Source: Mycolicibacterium septicum DSM 44393
GTDB taxonomy: Bacteria > Actinomycetota > Actinomycetes > Mycobacteriales > Mycobacteriaceae
DNA: 64,000 bases
Direction: 5' to 3'
NCBI RefSeq assembly: GCF_000455325.1
Contig: NZ_HG322953.1
Coordinates: 268,648 to 332,647, forward strand
This document shows, piece by piece, positions 27,701-35,247 of the stretch (its first letter is position 1; each line of letters begins with the position of its first letter). The notes below the pieces were generated by a model. The model saw nothing but the letters and a program-made list of their open reading frames with translations, had not been told where the DNA came from and did no database searches. Both the position numbers and the translations under genes were made by a program.

Positions 27701-29610
27701 GCGTCGGCGACATGAGCGGTGACGTCTTCGGCAACGGCATGTTGCTCTCGAAGCACATTCGGCTCATCGCCGCCTTCGACCACCGGCACATCTTCGTCGA
27801 TCCCGACCCCGACGCGGCGGTGTCGTGGGTGGAACGCAAGCGCCTGTTCGAGCTCCCGCGGTCCAGCTGGGAGGACTACGACGCCAAGCTGATCAGCGAG
27901 GGCGGCGGTGTCTTCAGCCGTCAACAGAAGTCCATCCCGCTCAGCCCGCAGGCCCGCGCGGCACTCGGGATCGACGGTGACATAGAGGAACTCACGCCGC
28001 CGGCCCTGATGAAGGCCATTCTCAAGGCGCCGGTCGATCTGCTGTGGAACGGCGGTATCGGCACCTACGTCAAGGCCGAGACCGAGGCCGACGTCGGTGA
28101 TCGCGCCAACGACCAGATCCGGGTGAATGGAAACGAGGTGCGGGCCAAGGTCATCGGCGAAGGCGGCAACCTCGGTGTGACGTCCCTGGGGCGCATCGAA
28201 TTCGACCTGGCCGGTGGCCGGATCAACACCGATGCGCTGGACAACTCCGCGGGCGTCGATTGCTCGGACCACGAGGTCAACATCAAGATTCTGATCGACT
28301 CGCTGGTCACCGCGGGCAAGGTGAGTCCCGAAGAACGCACCGAGTTGTTGTTGTCGATGACCGACGAGGTCGGTGCCCTGGTGCTGACCGACAACAAGGA
28401 CCAGAACGACCTGATGGGGACCAGCCGGGCCAACGCCGCGAGCATGCTCTCGGTCCACGCCCGGATGATCAGGGAGTTCGTGGCCAACCGCGGTCTCAAC
28501 CGCGAGCTGGAGGCGCTGCCCTCGGAGAAAGAGATCAAGCGCCGCGTCGATGCCGGAATCGGTTTGACCTCACCGGAATTGGCGACGCTGATGGCCCACG
28601 TCAAGCTCAATCTCAAGGACGACGTGCTGGCCAGTGACCTGCCCGAGCAGGAGGTGTTCGCCTCCCGGCTGCCGCAGTACTTCCCGGAGAAGTTGCGGAA
28701 GCAGTTCACCAGCGAGATCCGGTCGCACCAACTGCGCCGGGAGATCGTCACCACGATGCTGGTCAACGATCTCGTCGACACCAGCGGGATCAGCTACGCG
28801 TACCGCATCACCGAGGATGTCGGGGTCGGCCCGGTCGACGCGGTGCGCAGCTACGTCGCCACCGACGCCATCTTCGGGATCGGCAAGGTGTGGCGCGAGA
28901 TCCGGGCAGCTGGTGACGAAGGGGTCCCGGTGTTCGTGACCGACCGGATGACGCTGGATCTGCGCCGGCTGGTCGACCGCGCCGGGCGCTGGCTGCTCAA
29001 CTACCGTCCGCAGCCACTGGCGGTCGGTGCCGAGATCAACCGGTTCGCCGCGAAGGTGTCCGCGCTGCGCCCGCACATGTCGCAATGGCTGCGCGGTGAC
29101 GACAAGGCCATCGTTGAGAAGGAGGCCGGGGAGTTCTCCGCGCAGGGGGTGTCCGACGAACTGGCGTTTGCCGTGGCGACCGGTCTCTACCAGTACAGCC
29201 TGCTCGACGTGATCGACATCTCCGACATCGTCGACCGCGAGCCCGCCGAGGTGGCCGACACCTACTTCGCACTGATGGATCGCCTCGGTGCCGACGGGCT
29301 GCTCACCGCGGTGTCCCAGCTGGGCCGCGATGACCGGTGGCATTCCCTGGCGCGGTTGGCGATTCGCGACGACATCTACGGTTCGCTTCGGGCCCTGTGC
29401 TTCGACGTGCTCGCCGTAGGCGAACCCGACGAGACCGGCGAGGAGAAGATCGCCGAGTGGGAGCTGACCAACAGCTCCCGGGTGACCCGCGCCCGTCGCA
29501 CGCTGACCGCGATATACCAAGATGGTGAGCAGGATCTGGCAACGCTGTCTGTGGCGGCGCGGCAGATCCGCAGCATGACACGAACGAGTGGAACGGGAAC
29601 AACTGCGTGA
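24754..29610 (+). CDS. gdh: NAD-specific glutamate dehydrogenase, large (180-kDa) class
   Basis: 1618-residue enzyme of the large GDH class, converting glutamate to 2-oxoglutarate and ammonia with NAD. The N-terminal 600-700 residues form the regulatory region of this class. The catalytic part around residues 790-1250 shows [20 protein letters not shown], the glutamate-binding lysine in [12 protein letters not shown], and [14 protein letters not shown] of the nucleotide-binding fold. The ATG at 24754 is chosen because TAGGGAG lies eight bases upstream; an in-frame GTG is nine bases earlier. In mycobacteria this enzyme is inhibited by the FHA protein GarA, linking it to PknG signalling. The thioesterase gene starts inside its stop codon. 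Confidence 0.95.
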   Translation: [1618 protein letters not shown]

Positions 29611-30014
29611 GCTTTACAACGCCGGTGCACGTGCGCTGGTCGGACATCGACATGTACCAGCACATCAACCACGCCACCATGGTGACCCTTCTCGAAGAGG
29701 CCCGGATACCGTTCCTGCGTGAGCCGTTCGGCGCCACGATCGAGACCATCGGCCTGCTGATCGCCGAGGTCAACATCGCCTACAAGGGGCAGCTGCGGCT
29801 GGTGGACTCACCGCTTCAGGTGACCATGTGGTCCAAGCGGGTGCGGGCCGTCGACTTCACGATCGGCTACGAGGTGCGTTCGCTGAATGCCGCTCCCGAC
29901 TCCAAGCCGTCGGTGATCGGCGAGACCCAGCTGGCCGCGGTGCACATCGCCGAGCAGCGACTCGAACGGCTGACGGCCGAGCAGCGTGGCTACCTGGAGA
30001 GCCACCTGCGATGA
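29607..30014 (+). CDS. Acyl-CoA thioesterase, 4HBT hot-dog fold
   Basis: 135-residue hot-dog protein with the 4HBT signature VRWSDIDMYQHINHATMVTLLEEAR split over residues 9-33: D13, D15, H19 and N21 are the conserved polar positions. Such enzymes hydrolyse acyl-CoA thioesters in the cytosol. The GTG at 29607 overlaps the gdh stop by four bases and its stop overlaps the next ATG, so gdh, thioesterase and the next gene are translated together. Corresponds to M. tuberculosis Rv2475c. The link to glutamate metabolism is positional only. Confidence 0.85.
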   Translation: MSFTTPVHVRWSDIDMYQHINHATMVTLLEEARIPFLREPFGATIETIGLLIAEVNIAYKGQLRLVDSPLQVTMWSKRVRAVDFTIGYEVRSLNAAPDSKPSVIGETQLAAVHIAEQRLERLTAEQRGYLESHLR

Positions 30015-30679
30015 CCATCTCGGAGCGCGGCCTGTGGATCGACGATCCGCGCGACCGAGAGGATCTCGCGACGTTCCTCGACCGTGCCCTGCGGTTGGAC
30101 GATGCTGCGGTGGTGCGGCTGCGGGAGCGAGCCCGCGACCGGGAGGCCGGCACAGCCGTCGCCTGGGTGGCGACCGGGTTGGAGGTGCTGGCCAGCCGGG
30201 TGGTGACCGGGCGGGTGCGACCGTCGGACCTGTCCGCGGGAGCCGACGCGCTGGTGACCGGATTGTCCACTGCCGCAGACGGATACGTCGACCCCGGCTT
30301 CCCGATGGATTCGGCCTGGCGCGGTGGCTTGCCGCCCGACGACGGATTCGTCCACCTCGATGACATCCCCGCGCGGGTGATGCTCGACCTGGCCCAGCAG
30401 GGTGGAGCGCTGGCCCGCGAGCACGGCAGCGCCCACGGCCCGCCGGCCTCGCTGCTCGACCAGGAGGTAATTGCGGTCAGCGCAGGTGACGAGGTCGTCG
30501 GGGTGCCCATGCGCTGCGTTTTCGCGTTGACGGCCATGGGGTTTCTGCCGCAGACCGGCAACGAAGTGAGCGAAGAGGAGATCGTCCGGGTTCGCGCGCA
30601 CCCGTCGTGGTTGCGCATCGACGCCCGGTTCGGGTCGGTGTACCGGCGCCGGGAGAGCGCCGCCCTGATCCTGGGCTGA
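30011..30679 (+). CDS. Conserved hypothetical protein (Rv2474c type)
   Basis: 222-residue protein without a domain I can name; it appears to be the orthologue of the M. tuberculosis gene two positions downstream of gdh. It is Arg/Asp-rich in the first 60 residues with helix-forming repeats. A more structured second half includes GFVHLDDIPARVMLDLAQQGG and a C-terminal WLRIDARFGSVYRRRESAA. There is no signal peptide or membrane segment. The ATG at 30011 overlaps the thioesterase stop (ATGA). The tight coupling to gdh and the thioesterase suggests a shared expression need. No function is proposed. Confidence 0.75.
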   Translation: MTISERGLWIDDPRDREDLATFLDRALRLDDAAVVRLRERARDREAGTAVAWVATGLEVLASRVVTGRVRPSDLSAGADALVTGLSTAADGYVDPGFPMDSAWRGGLPPDDGFVHLDDIPARVMLDLAQQGGALAREHGSAHGPPASLLDQEVIAVSAGDEVVGVPMRCVFALTAMGFLPQTGNEVSEEEIVRVRAHPSWLRIDARFGSVYRRRESAALILG

Positions 30680-30695
30680 CCGTCGGGCGCGCAAC

Positions 30696-31227
30696 GTGAC
30701 ATCGGGCGACTTCGAGCTGAGCATGGACGAGCTGCGGGTCGTGGCTCGATACGTGACGGAGACGGCTGAAGAAGTCCTCGTCGTGTTCGAGGGCGTGCAT
30801 CCCGACGACCCTCGGCCGCGAGCCGCCATCACCGCCGCCTGGCGGTTCGTCAACGGCGCCCCCACGATCCCAGGCGCAGCGGGTCGCTTCACTGGATGCG
30901 CACCGGGCAGCGAAAGACGCCGACACCGAATCCGCGCGCCTGGCGGCACAGGCAGCCGGTGACGCCGCCTCAGCGGCCTACCTGCACCCGATCGCGAAAG
31001 CCCATCAGGTCGGCCACATCCTGCGGGCCGCGGCGAGCGTGGCCCGCATCGCCGAGATCAACAGCGGCGATCCTGCGGCGGGGGACATGGTGCTGCAACG
31101 AGTTCGGCACCTGGCCACACCGGTCTTGATCGACGTCCTCCGTCGCTATCCGCCTGCGCCGTCCGGTACCAACCGGGTGGCCCAGCTGATGGCGACCTTG
31201 GATGGTGCCCTGCGGGCGCAGCGCTGA
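30696..31227 (+). pseudogene. Frameshifted Imm5-like (putative immunity protein / 'SbcC-like') gene
   Basis: Two frames together encode one recognisable protein of about 176 residues. The first, from the GTG at 30696, reads MTSGDFELSMDELRVVARYV to FVNGAP. The second continues QAQRVASLDAHRAAKDAD, then LAAQAAGDAASAAYLHPIAKA and QVGHILRAAASVARIAEIN to the stop at 31227. The switch fits one extra C in the CCCCC run at 30859-30863: removing one base restores a continuous frame. The family, from memory, is the all-helical Imm5 group often annotated 'putative immunity protein' or 'SbcC' in actinobacteria. No toxin gene is adjacent. A sequencing error in the homopolymer is the main alternative to a real pseudogene. 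Confidence 0.65.
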
Positions 31228-31237
31228 CGGCCCGCCT

Positions 31238-32785
31238 CTAGATCAGCCAGACGGCGGTGTCGGCGGGCAGCACGGCATCCGTCAGCTCACCACTGCTCAG
31301 CAGCACCTCGCCCGGCGGCAACGGCACCGGCCCGGCGCCGGTGTTGAGCACACACACCAGGCCGCCTTCGCGCCGCAACGTGAGAACCTCGTCGGCGGTG
31401 TCGAGCTCGATCCGGCTGCCGGCGAATTCCACACGGCTGGAGCGCAATTGGATGGCCCGGCGGTAGAACTCCAGCGTCGACGCCGGGTCGGCCTGCTGAT
31501 GCTGCACCGTCAACGGAGCCCACTCGGCGGGCATCGGCAGCCAGGTGTCGGTGCTCGAGGAGAAGCCGAACGGCGGAGCGTCGCCCGACCACGGCATCGG
31601 GACCCGGCACCCGTCACGTCCGCGTTCGGTGTGGCCGGAGCGCTCCCACACCGGATCCTGGAGCACCGCGTCGGGCAGGTCGACGTTGGGCAGCCCGAGT
31701 TCCTCGCCGTTGTAGACGAATACCGCGCCCGGTAGTGCCAGCATCACCAGCGCCATCGCCCGCGCCCGCGCCAATCCCCGGGCACCGTCGCCGTAGCGGG
31801 TGACCTCGCGTTCCACGTCGTGGTTGGACAGCGTCCACGTCGGTGTCGCCCCGGCGAGGTTGGCCGCGGCGATCGCGTTGTCGATCGCGTCGTGGACTTC
31901 GCGGGCGTCGAAATCGGCTTGCACCAGACGGAAATTGAAGCCGAGGTGCAGTTCGTCGGGGCGCAGGTACCTGGCGAAGCGCTCGTTGCCGTGCACCCAG
32001 ACCTCGCCGACGGCCACCGCGTCCGGATAGTCGTCGAACACCGTGCGGATGAACCGGTGGATGTCGTGCACGCTGTCGTTGTCGAACCGCGGGTCGTCGT
32101 CGCTGTTGCGCAGCAGCGCGGTATCGGTGATAGCCATGTCGGGCAGCTCGGGTGGCTTGGCCATGCCGTGGGCGACGTCGATGCGGAACCCGTCGACCCC
32201 GCGGTCGAGCCAGAACCGCAGCGTCTTCTCCAGGTCCTCGAACACCTCGGGGTGGTTCCAGTTCAGGTCAGGCTGGGCGGGGTCGAACAGGTGCAGATAC
32301 CACTGGCCCGGTGTGCCGTCGGGCTCGGTGACGCGGGTCCATGCCGGGCCGCCGAACACCGACACCCAGTTGTTGGGCGGCGCGTCACCGTGCGGGCCGC
32401 GGCCGTCGCGGAAGATGTAGCGGTCGCGATGGCGGGGATCGGACAGGGCCTGGACGAACCACGGGTGCGCCGAACTGGTGTGGTTGGGCACCAGGTCCAT
32501 GGTGACCCGGATGCCGCGGGCATGAGCGGCGTCGAGCAAACGGTCCAGGGCGTCGATGCCGCCGAACAGCGGGTCGACGTCGCGCGGGTCGGCGACGTCA
32601 TAGCCGTGGTCGGCCATCGGCGAAACCATCACCGGGTTGAGCCACAGGGCGTCGACGCCGAGCGCCGCCAGATAGTCCAGCCCGGTGCTCACCCCGTCGA
32701 GGTCACCGACCCCATCGCCGTCGCTGTCGGCGAATGAGCGGGGATAGACCTGGTAGAAAACCGCGTCTGCCCACCACCGGCGCAT
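31238..32785 (-). CDS. aglA: Alpha-glucosidase / oligo-alpha-glucosidase, GH13
   Basis: 515-residue GH13 (alpha/beta)8-barrel enzyme that hydrolyses alpha-1,4 or alpha-1,6 glucosides or trehalose-type sugars. Early FYQVYPRSFADSDGDG and LVPNHTS (region I) are followed by nucleophile D203 in GFRIDVAHG (region II), the acid glutamate in VAVGEVWV (region III) and LSNHD (region IV). All four catalytic regions are present, so it should be active. It follows glbO after one base and is presumably co-transcribed. The pair has the same arrangement as M. tuberculosis Rv2470-Rv2471. Specificity within GH13_23/30-like groups is not clear from sequence. Confidence 0.87.
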   Translation of the reverse strand: MRRWWADAVFYQVYPRSFADSDGDGVGDLDGVSTGLDYLAALGVDALWLNPVMVSPMADHGYDVADPRDVDPLFGGIDALDRLLDAAHARGIRVTMDLVPNHTSSAHPWFVQALSDPRHRDRYIFRDGRGPHGDAPPNNWVSVFGGPAWTRVTEPDGTPGQWYLHLFDPAQPDLNWNHPEVFEDLEKTLRFWLDRGVDGFRIDVAHGMAKPPELPDMAITDTALLRNSDDDPRFDNDSVHDIHRFIRTVFDDYPDAVAVGEVWVHGNERFARYLRPDELHLGFNFRLVQADFDAREVHDAIDNAIAAANLAGATPTWTLSNHDVEREVTRYGDGARGLARARAMALVMLALPGAVFVYNGEELGLPNVDLPDAVLQDPVWERSGHTERGRDGCRVPMPWSGDAPPFGFSSSTDTWLPMPAEWAPLTVQHQQADPASTLEFYRRAIQLRSSRVEFAGSRIELDTADEVLTLRREGGLVCVLNTGAGPVPLPPGEVLLSSGELTDAVLPADTAVWLI

Positions 32786-32786
32786 G

Positions 32787-33191
32787 TCAGAACGCCGAGT
32801 TCACCATCGAGTCTGCGGCCATGTTCAGATAATCCAGCAACGCCTGTCGGTGCGGCTCGTCCAGCGTCGTCGAGTCGATCGAGGCCACCGCGGTGTGCAT
32901 GCAGCGCAGCCAGGCGTCGCGCTCGAGGTATCCGATCCGGAACGGGGCGTGCCGCATCCGCAGCCGCGGGTGGCCACGCTGGTCGGAGTACGTCCGCGGC
33001 CCACCCCAGTACTGCTCGAGGAACATCCGCAGCCGCTCTTCGGCACCGTCGATGTCGTCCTCGGGATACAACGGCAGCAGGATCTCGTCCTCGCGCACCA
33101 GTTGGTAGAACCGCGACACGATCGCCGCGAAAGTGTCGTGCCCACCGACTTCGTCGTAGAAAGATCGCTGCACCTGCGTCACGTCGTTCAT
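32787..33191 (-). CDS. glbO: Truncated haemoglobin O (group II globin)
   Basis: 134-residue 2-over-2 globin of group II. Key positions are recognisable: FYDEVGGHDTFAAIVSRFYQ (helices B/C, distal tyrosines), the QYWGGPRTYSDQRGHPRLRMRH stretch split around the E-F turn with the proximal histidine in MRHAPFRIG, and a tryptophan in DAWLRCMHTAV. It binds O2 and peroxide at the membrane face and has been linked to respiration and ROS/RNS defence. The ATG at 33191 opens a two-gene unit with the alpha-glucosidase. The divergent HNH gene shares the intergenic region. Confidence 0.92.
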   Translation of the reverse strand: MNDVTQVQRSFYDEVGGHDTFAAIVSRFYQLVREDEILLPLYPEDDIDGAEERLRMFLEQYWGGPRTYSDQRGHPRLRMRHAPFRIGYLERDAWLRCMHTAVASIDSTTLDEPHRQALLDYLNMAADSMVNSAF

Positions 33192-33335
33192 TGTGGTCCA
33201 TTGTGGCCTGACGGCACGTCGGCGCCGGTCACGGCACCGTGGTCACCTGGTGTTCATTGGACTGACCTGCGAACACACAAAGAATTTTCGTGCGTATCCG
33301 CAGGATCCATGGTGGACTGTCTCCTCGGAGGCTCC

Positions 33336-33980
33336 ATGGCGCACAGCAAAAAAAGCCATATGCGACGGACCGGCCACATACCCGGCCCATCGGGACCCCA
33401 TGTGCCAAATCGCCCTCTGCACAGCGTCGAGGCACTGCCGACGATCAACCCTGACGCCTCCCTGTGGGGGCGGCGCCGGGTGCTGCTGCTCAACTCCACC
33501 TACGAACCGCTGACCGCGCTGCCGCTGCGGCGTGCGGTGATCATGGTGATGTGTGGCAAAGCCGACGTCGTGCACGACGACCCGTCGGGACCGGTCATCC
33601 ACTCGGCCACCCGCACCATCGTGGTGCCCTCGGTGATCCGGCTGCGCACCTTCGTACGGGTGCCCTACCGGGCCCGTATCCCGATGACCCGGGCCGCGCT
33701 CATGCACCGGGACCGCTTCCGCTGTGCGTACTGCGGCGGGCGGGCCGACACCGTCGACCACGTCATCCCGCGTAGCCGCGGCGGCGAGCACTCCTGGGAG
33801 AATTGTGTGGCGGCGTGCGCGCCGTGCAATCACCGCAAGGCCGACCGGCTGCTGGCCGAACTGGGCTGGTCACTGCGGTGCGTGCCGATGCCGCCGAAGG
33901 GTCAGCACTGGAGGCTGTTGTCGACGATCAAGGAACTCGACCCGGCCTGGGTGCGCTATCTGGGTGAAGGTGCGGCCTGA
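33336..33980 (+). CDS. HNH endonuclease family protein
   Basis: 214-residue protein with a basic N-terminal tail, a middle domain (RRVLLLNSTYEPLTALPLRRAV and VVPSVIRLRTFVRVPY) and a C-terminal HNH module. The HNH shows two zinc CxxC pairs (FRCAYCGG and CAPCNHRK) and the catalytic DHVIPRSRGG. Such proteins are universal in actinobacteria (M. tuberculosis Rv2469c) and are not linked to mobile DNA; the nuclease target is unknown. The ATG at 33336 is chosen from a close GGAGG and from the orthologue's length. Longer upstream reading overlaps glbO on the other strand. Confidence 0.85.
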   Translation: MAHSKKSHMRRTGHIPGPSGPHVPNRPLHSVEALPTINPDASLWGRRRVLLLNSTYEPLTALPLRRAVIMVMCGKADVVHDDPSGPVIHSATRTIVVPSVIRLRTFVRVPYRARIPMTRAALMHRDRFRCAYCGGRADTVDHVIPRSRGGEHSWENCVAACAPCNHRKADRLLAELGWSLRCVPMPPKGQHWRLLSTIKELDPAWVRYLGEGAA

Positions 33981-34039
33981 CGCCCGACTTGCTGGGCACT
34001 CTCGGCGCGTCGTCGCATTGCGGCTGATACGGTTTGCGC

Positions 34040-34273
34040 GTGAGCACAGCACTTACCCATTCCCTCCTCGGAGGGGTTCCGCTGTTGTTGTTCGTGGTCC
34101 TCGCGTTGATCTTCATGACCCGCAAGGGACCGCACCCGGCTACCTACAAGTTGTCCGAGCCGTGGACCCACGAGCCCATCCTGTGGGCTGCCGAGGAGCC
34201 GCAGGATCACGGGCACGGCGGGCATGATTCACACGGTGTGACGATCGGAGGCGGCGCAAGTGGCAAGTGGTGA
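34040..34273 (+). CDS. ctaJ: aa3-type cytochrome oxidase small subunit CtaJ (probable)
   Basis: 77-residue protein with one transmembrane helix (GGVPLLLFVVLALIFMT), then RKGPHPATYKLSEPWTHEPILWAAEEP and a His-rich tail (DHGHGGHDSHG). This pattern matches the small accessory subunit CtaJ found in the mycobacterial cytochrome bcc-aa3 supercomplex, as I recall it. The GTG at 34040 is the plausible start. Its stop lies inside the next gene (14-base overlap), so the two products are probably made together. The histidine cluster could bind copper, but that is speculation. Confidence 0.65.
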   Translation: MSTALTHSLLGGVPLLLFVVLALIFMTRKGPHPATYKLSEPWTHEPILWAAEEPQDHGHGGHDSHGVTIGGGASGKW

Positions 34274-34733
34274 AGTTTCTACCGTCGCTCCGTCCGATCT
34301 GGACCTGCCCTACGGCTACGCCCTGACCTACAGCGGCCGGATCTCCGGGGTCACCGAGCCCGGAGAGCTCTCCGTGCACTACCCGTTCCCGACGATGGAT
34401 CTGGTCGTGCTCGACGACGCGCTGAAGTACGGCTCGCGCGCGGCCAAGGCCCGGTTCGCCGTCTACATCGGTGACCTCGGCGCGGACACCGCCGCCACGG
34501 CACGCGAGATCCTGGCCAAGGTGCCCACCCCCAACAACGCGGTGCTGCTCGCGGTCTCACCCGACCAGCACGCGATCGAGGTGGTCTACGGCGCCGACGT
34601 CAAGGGCCGTGGCATCGAAGAGGCCGCCCCGCTGGGCGTCTCGGCAGCTGCCGCCTCCTTCAAGGAGGGCAACTTGATCGACGGTCTGATCAGCGCCGTG
34701 CGCGTGCTGTCAGCCGGCGTTGCTCCTGCCTGA
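34260..34733 (+). CDS. DUF5130 protein (TPM-like fold)
   Basis: 157-residue soluble protein of DUF5130, related to the TPM/TLP18.3 fold. It reads PYGYALTYSGRISGVTEPGELSV, then FAVYIGDLGADTAATAREIL and LLAVSPDQHAIEVVYGADV, the alternation of helices and strands seen in TPM domains. There is no signal peptide or membrane segment. The GTG at 34260 has GGAGG eight bases upstream and overlaps the end of ctaJ by 14 bases. Corresponds to M. tuberculosis Rv2468c. The conserved overlap with ctaJ suggests a part in respiratory complex assembly or function, which is an inference. Confidence 0.75.
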   Translation: MASGEVSTVAPSDLDLPYGYALTYSGRISGVTEPGELSVHYPFPTMDLVVLDDALKYGSRAAKARFAVYIGDLGADTAATAREILAKVPTPNNAVLLAVSPDQHAIEVVYGADVKGRGIEEAAPLGVSAAAASFKEGNLIDGLISAVRVLSAGVAPA

Positions 34734-34753
34734 TTCTTTCAGTACCTAGCGCC

Positions 34754-34795
34754 GCGAGCGTGCGTGGTTGTCGACTGACAAGCACGCACGCTCGC
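34754..34795. terminator. Long hairpin between convergent DUF5130 and HNH genes
   Basis: 13-bp perfect stem GCGAGCGTGCGTG (34754-34766) with CACGCACGCTCGC (34783-34795) and a 16-base loop, no T-run. Placed between two convergent 3' ends, so a bidirectional terminator is likely. Confidence 0.65.
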
Positions 34796-34812
34796 TGCAT
34801 TTGCGGGGTGGC

Positions 34813-35154
34813 CTAGCCCGTCAGCTCATTGCGGATCTCGACATATCGCGTCAAGAACGCACGCTCATCGAACCGCTTGCGCCGCATCCAGGTGCTGACC
34901 TCGAAGTTGCACTTGCTGGCGTTGCACGATCCGCACGCCGGCACGACGTTGTCCACGGTGTAGCGCCCGCCGCGCGAGATCGCCATGACGCAGTCCTTCT
35001 GGAACGGACCCGTGGTGCCGCGGCAGTAGGCGCACCCGCCCCACGCCGCTTTGATGGCCTCCCACTGTTCGTCGGTGAGGTCGTGGACCACGAGATCCAT
35101 CCGGCGCTTGCGCTTGCGGGCAGCCCGTGCCGCGCGCGTTCGACTGACCGCCAC
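34813..35154 (-). CDS. Small HNH endonuclease family protein
   Basis: 113-residue basic protein. A Lys/Arg-rich start (RTRAARAARKRKRRMDL) is followed by DLTDEQWEAIKAAWGG and an HNH zinc module with CAYCRG and CGSCNASKCN as metal pairs and AISRGGRYTVDNVVPACG as the active loop. In that loop the usual first histidine is replaced (the expected DHV/I is MAIS), so nuclease activity is uncertain. It is monocistronic and bracketed by two long GCGAGCG-containing hairpins. It could be an inserted unit, as it separates DUF5130 from pepN. Confidence 0.75.
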   Translation of the reverse strand: MAVSRTRAARAARKRKRRMDLVVHDLTDEQWEAIKAAWGGCAYCRGTTGPFQKDCVMAISRGGRYTVDNVVPACGSCNASKCNFEVSTWMRRKRFDERAFLTRYVEIRNELTG

Positions 35155-35170
35155 GGAGCAAGCCTATGAG

Positions 35171-35238
35171 CCCCGCGAGCGACCGCGTCGGTACAGAAAA
35201 CACGGCGTGTCGCCGTACAGACACGGTCGCTCGCGGGG
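35171..35238. terminator. Long hairpin between the HNH gene and pepN
   Basis: 15-bp perfect stem CCCCGCGAGCGACCG (35171-35185) with CGGTCGCTCGCGGGG (35224-35238) enclosing 38 bases. It ends 10 bases beyond the pepN stop and precedes the HNH start, so a terminator for pepN (minus strand) is the simplest reading. Confidence 0.6.
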
Positions 35239-35247
35239 CAGAGGCAA

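Noticed and set aside
28570..29520. Long minus-strand frame inside gdh
   Set aside because: Antisense shadow of the GDH coding sequence; no ribosome site or family resemblance.
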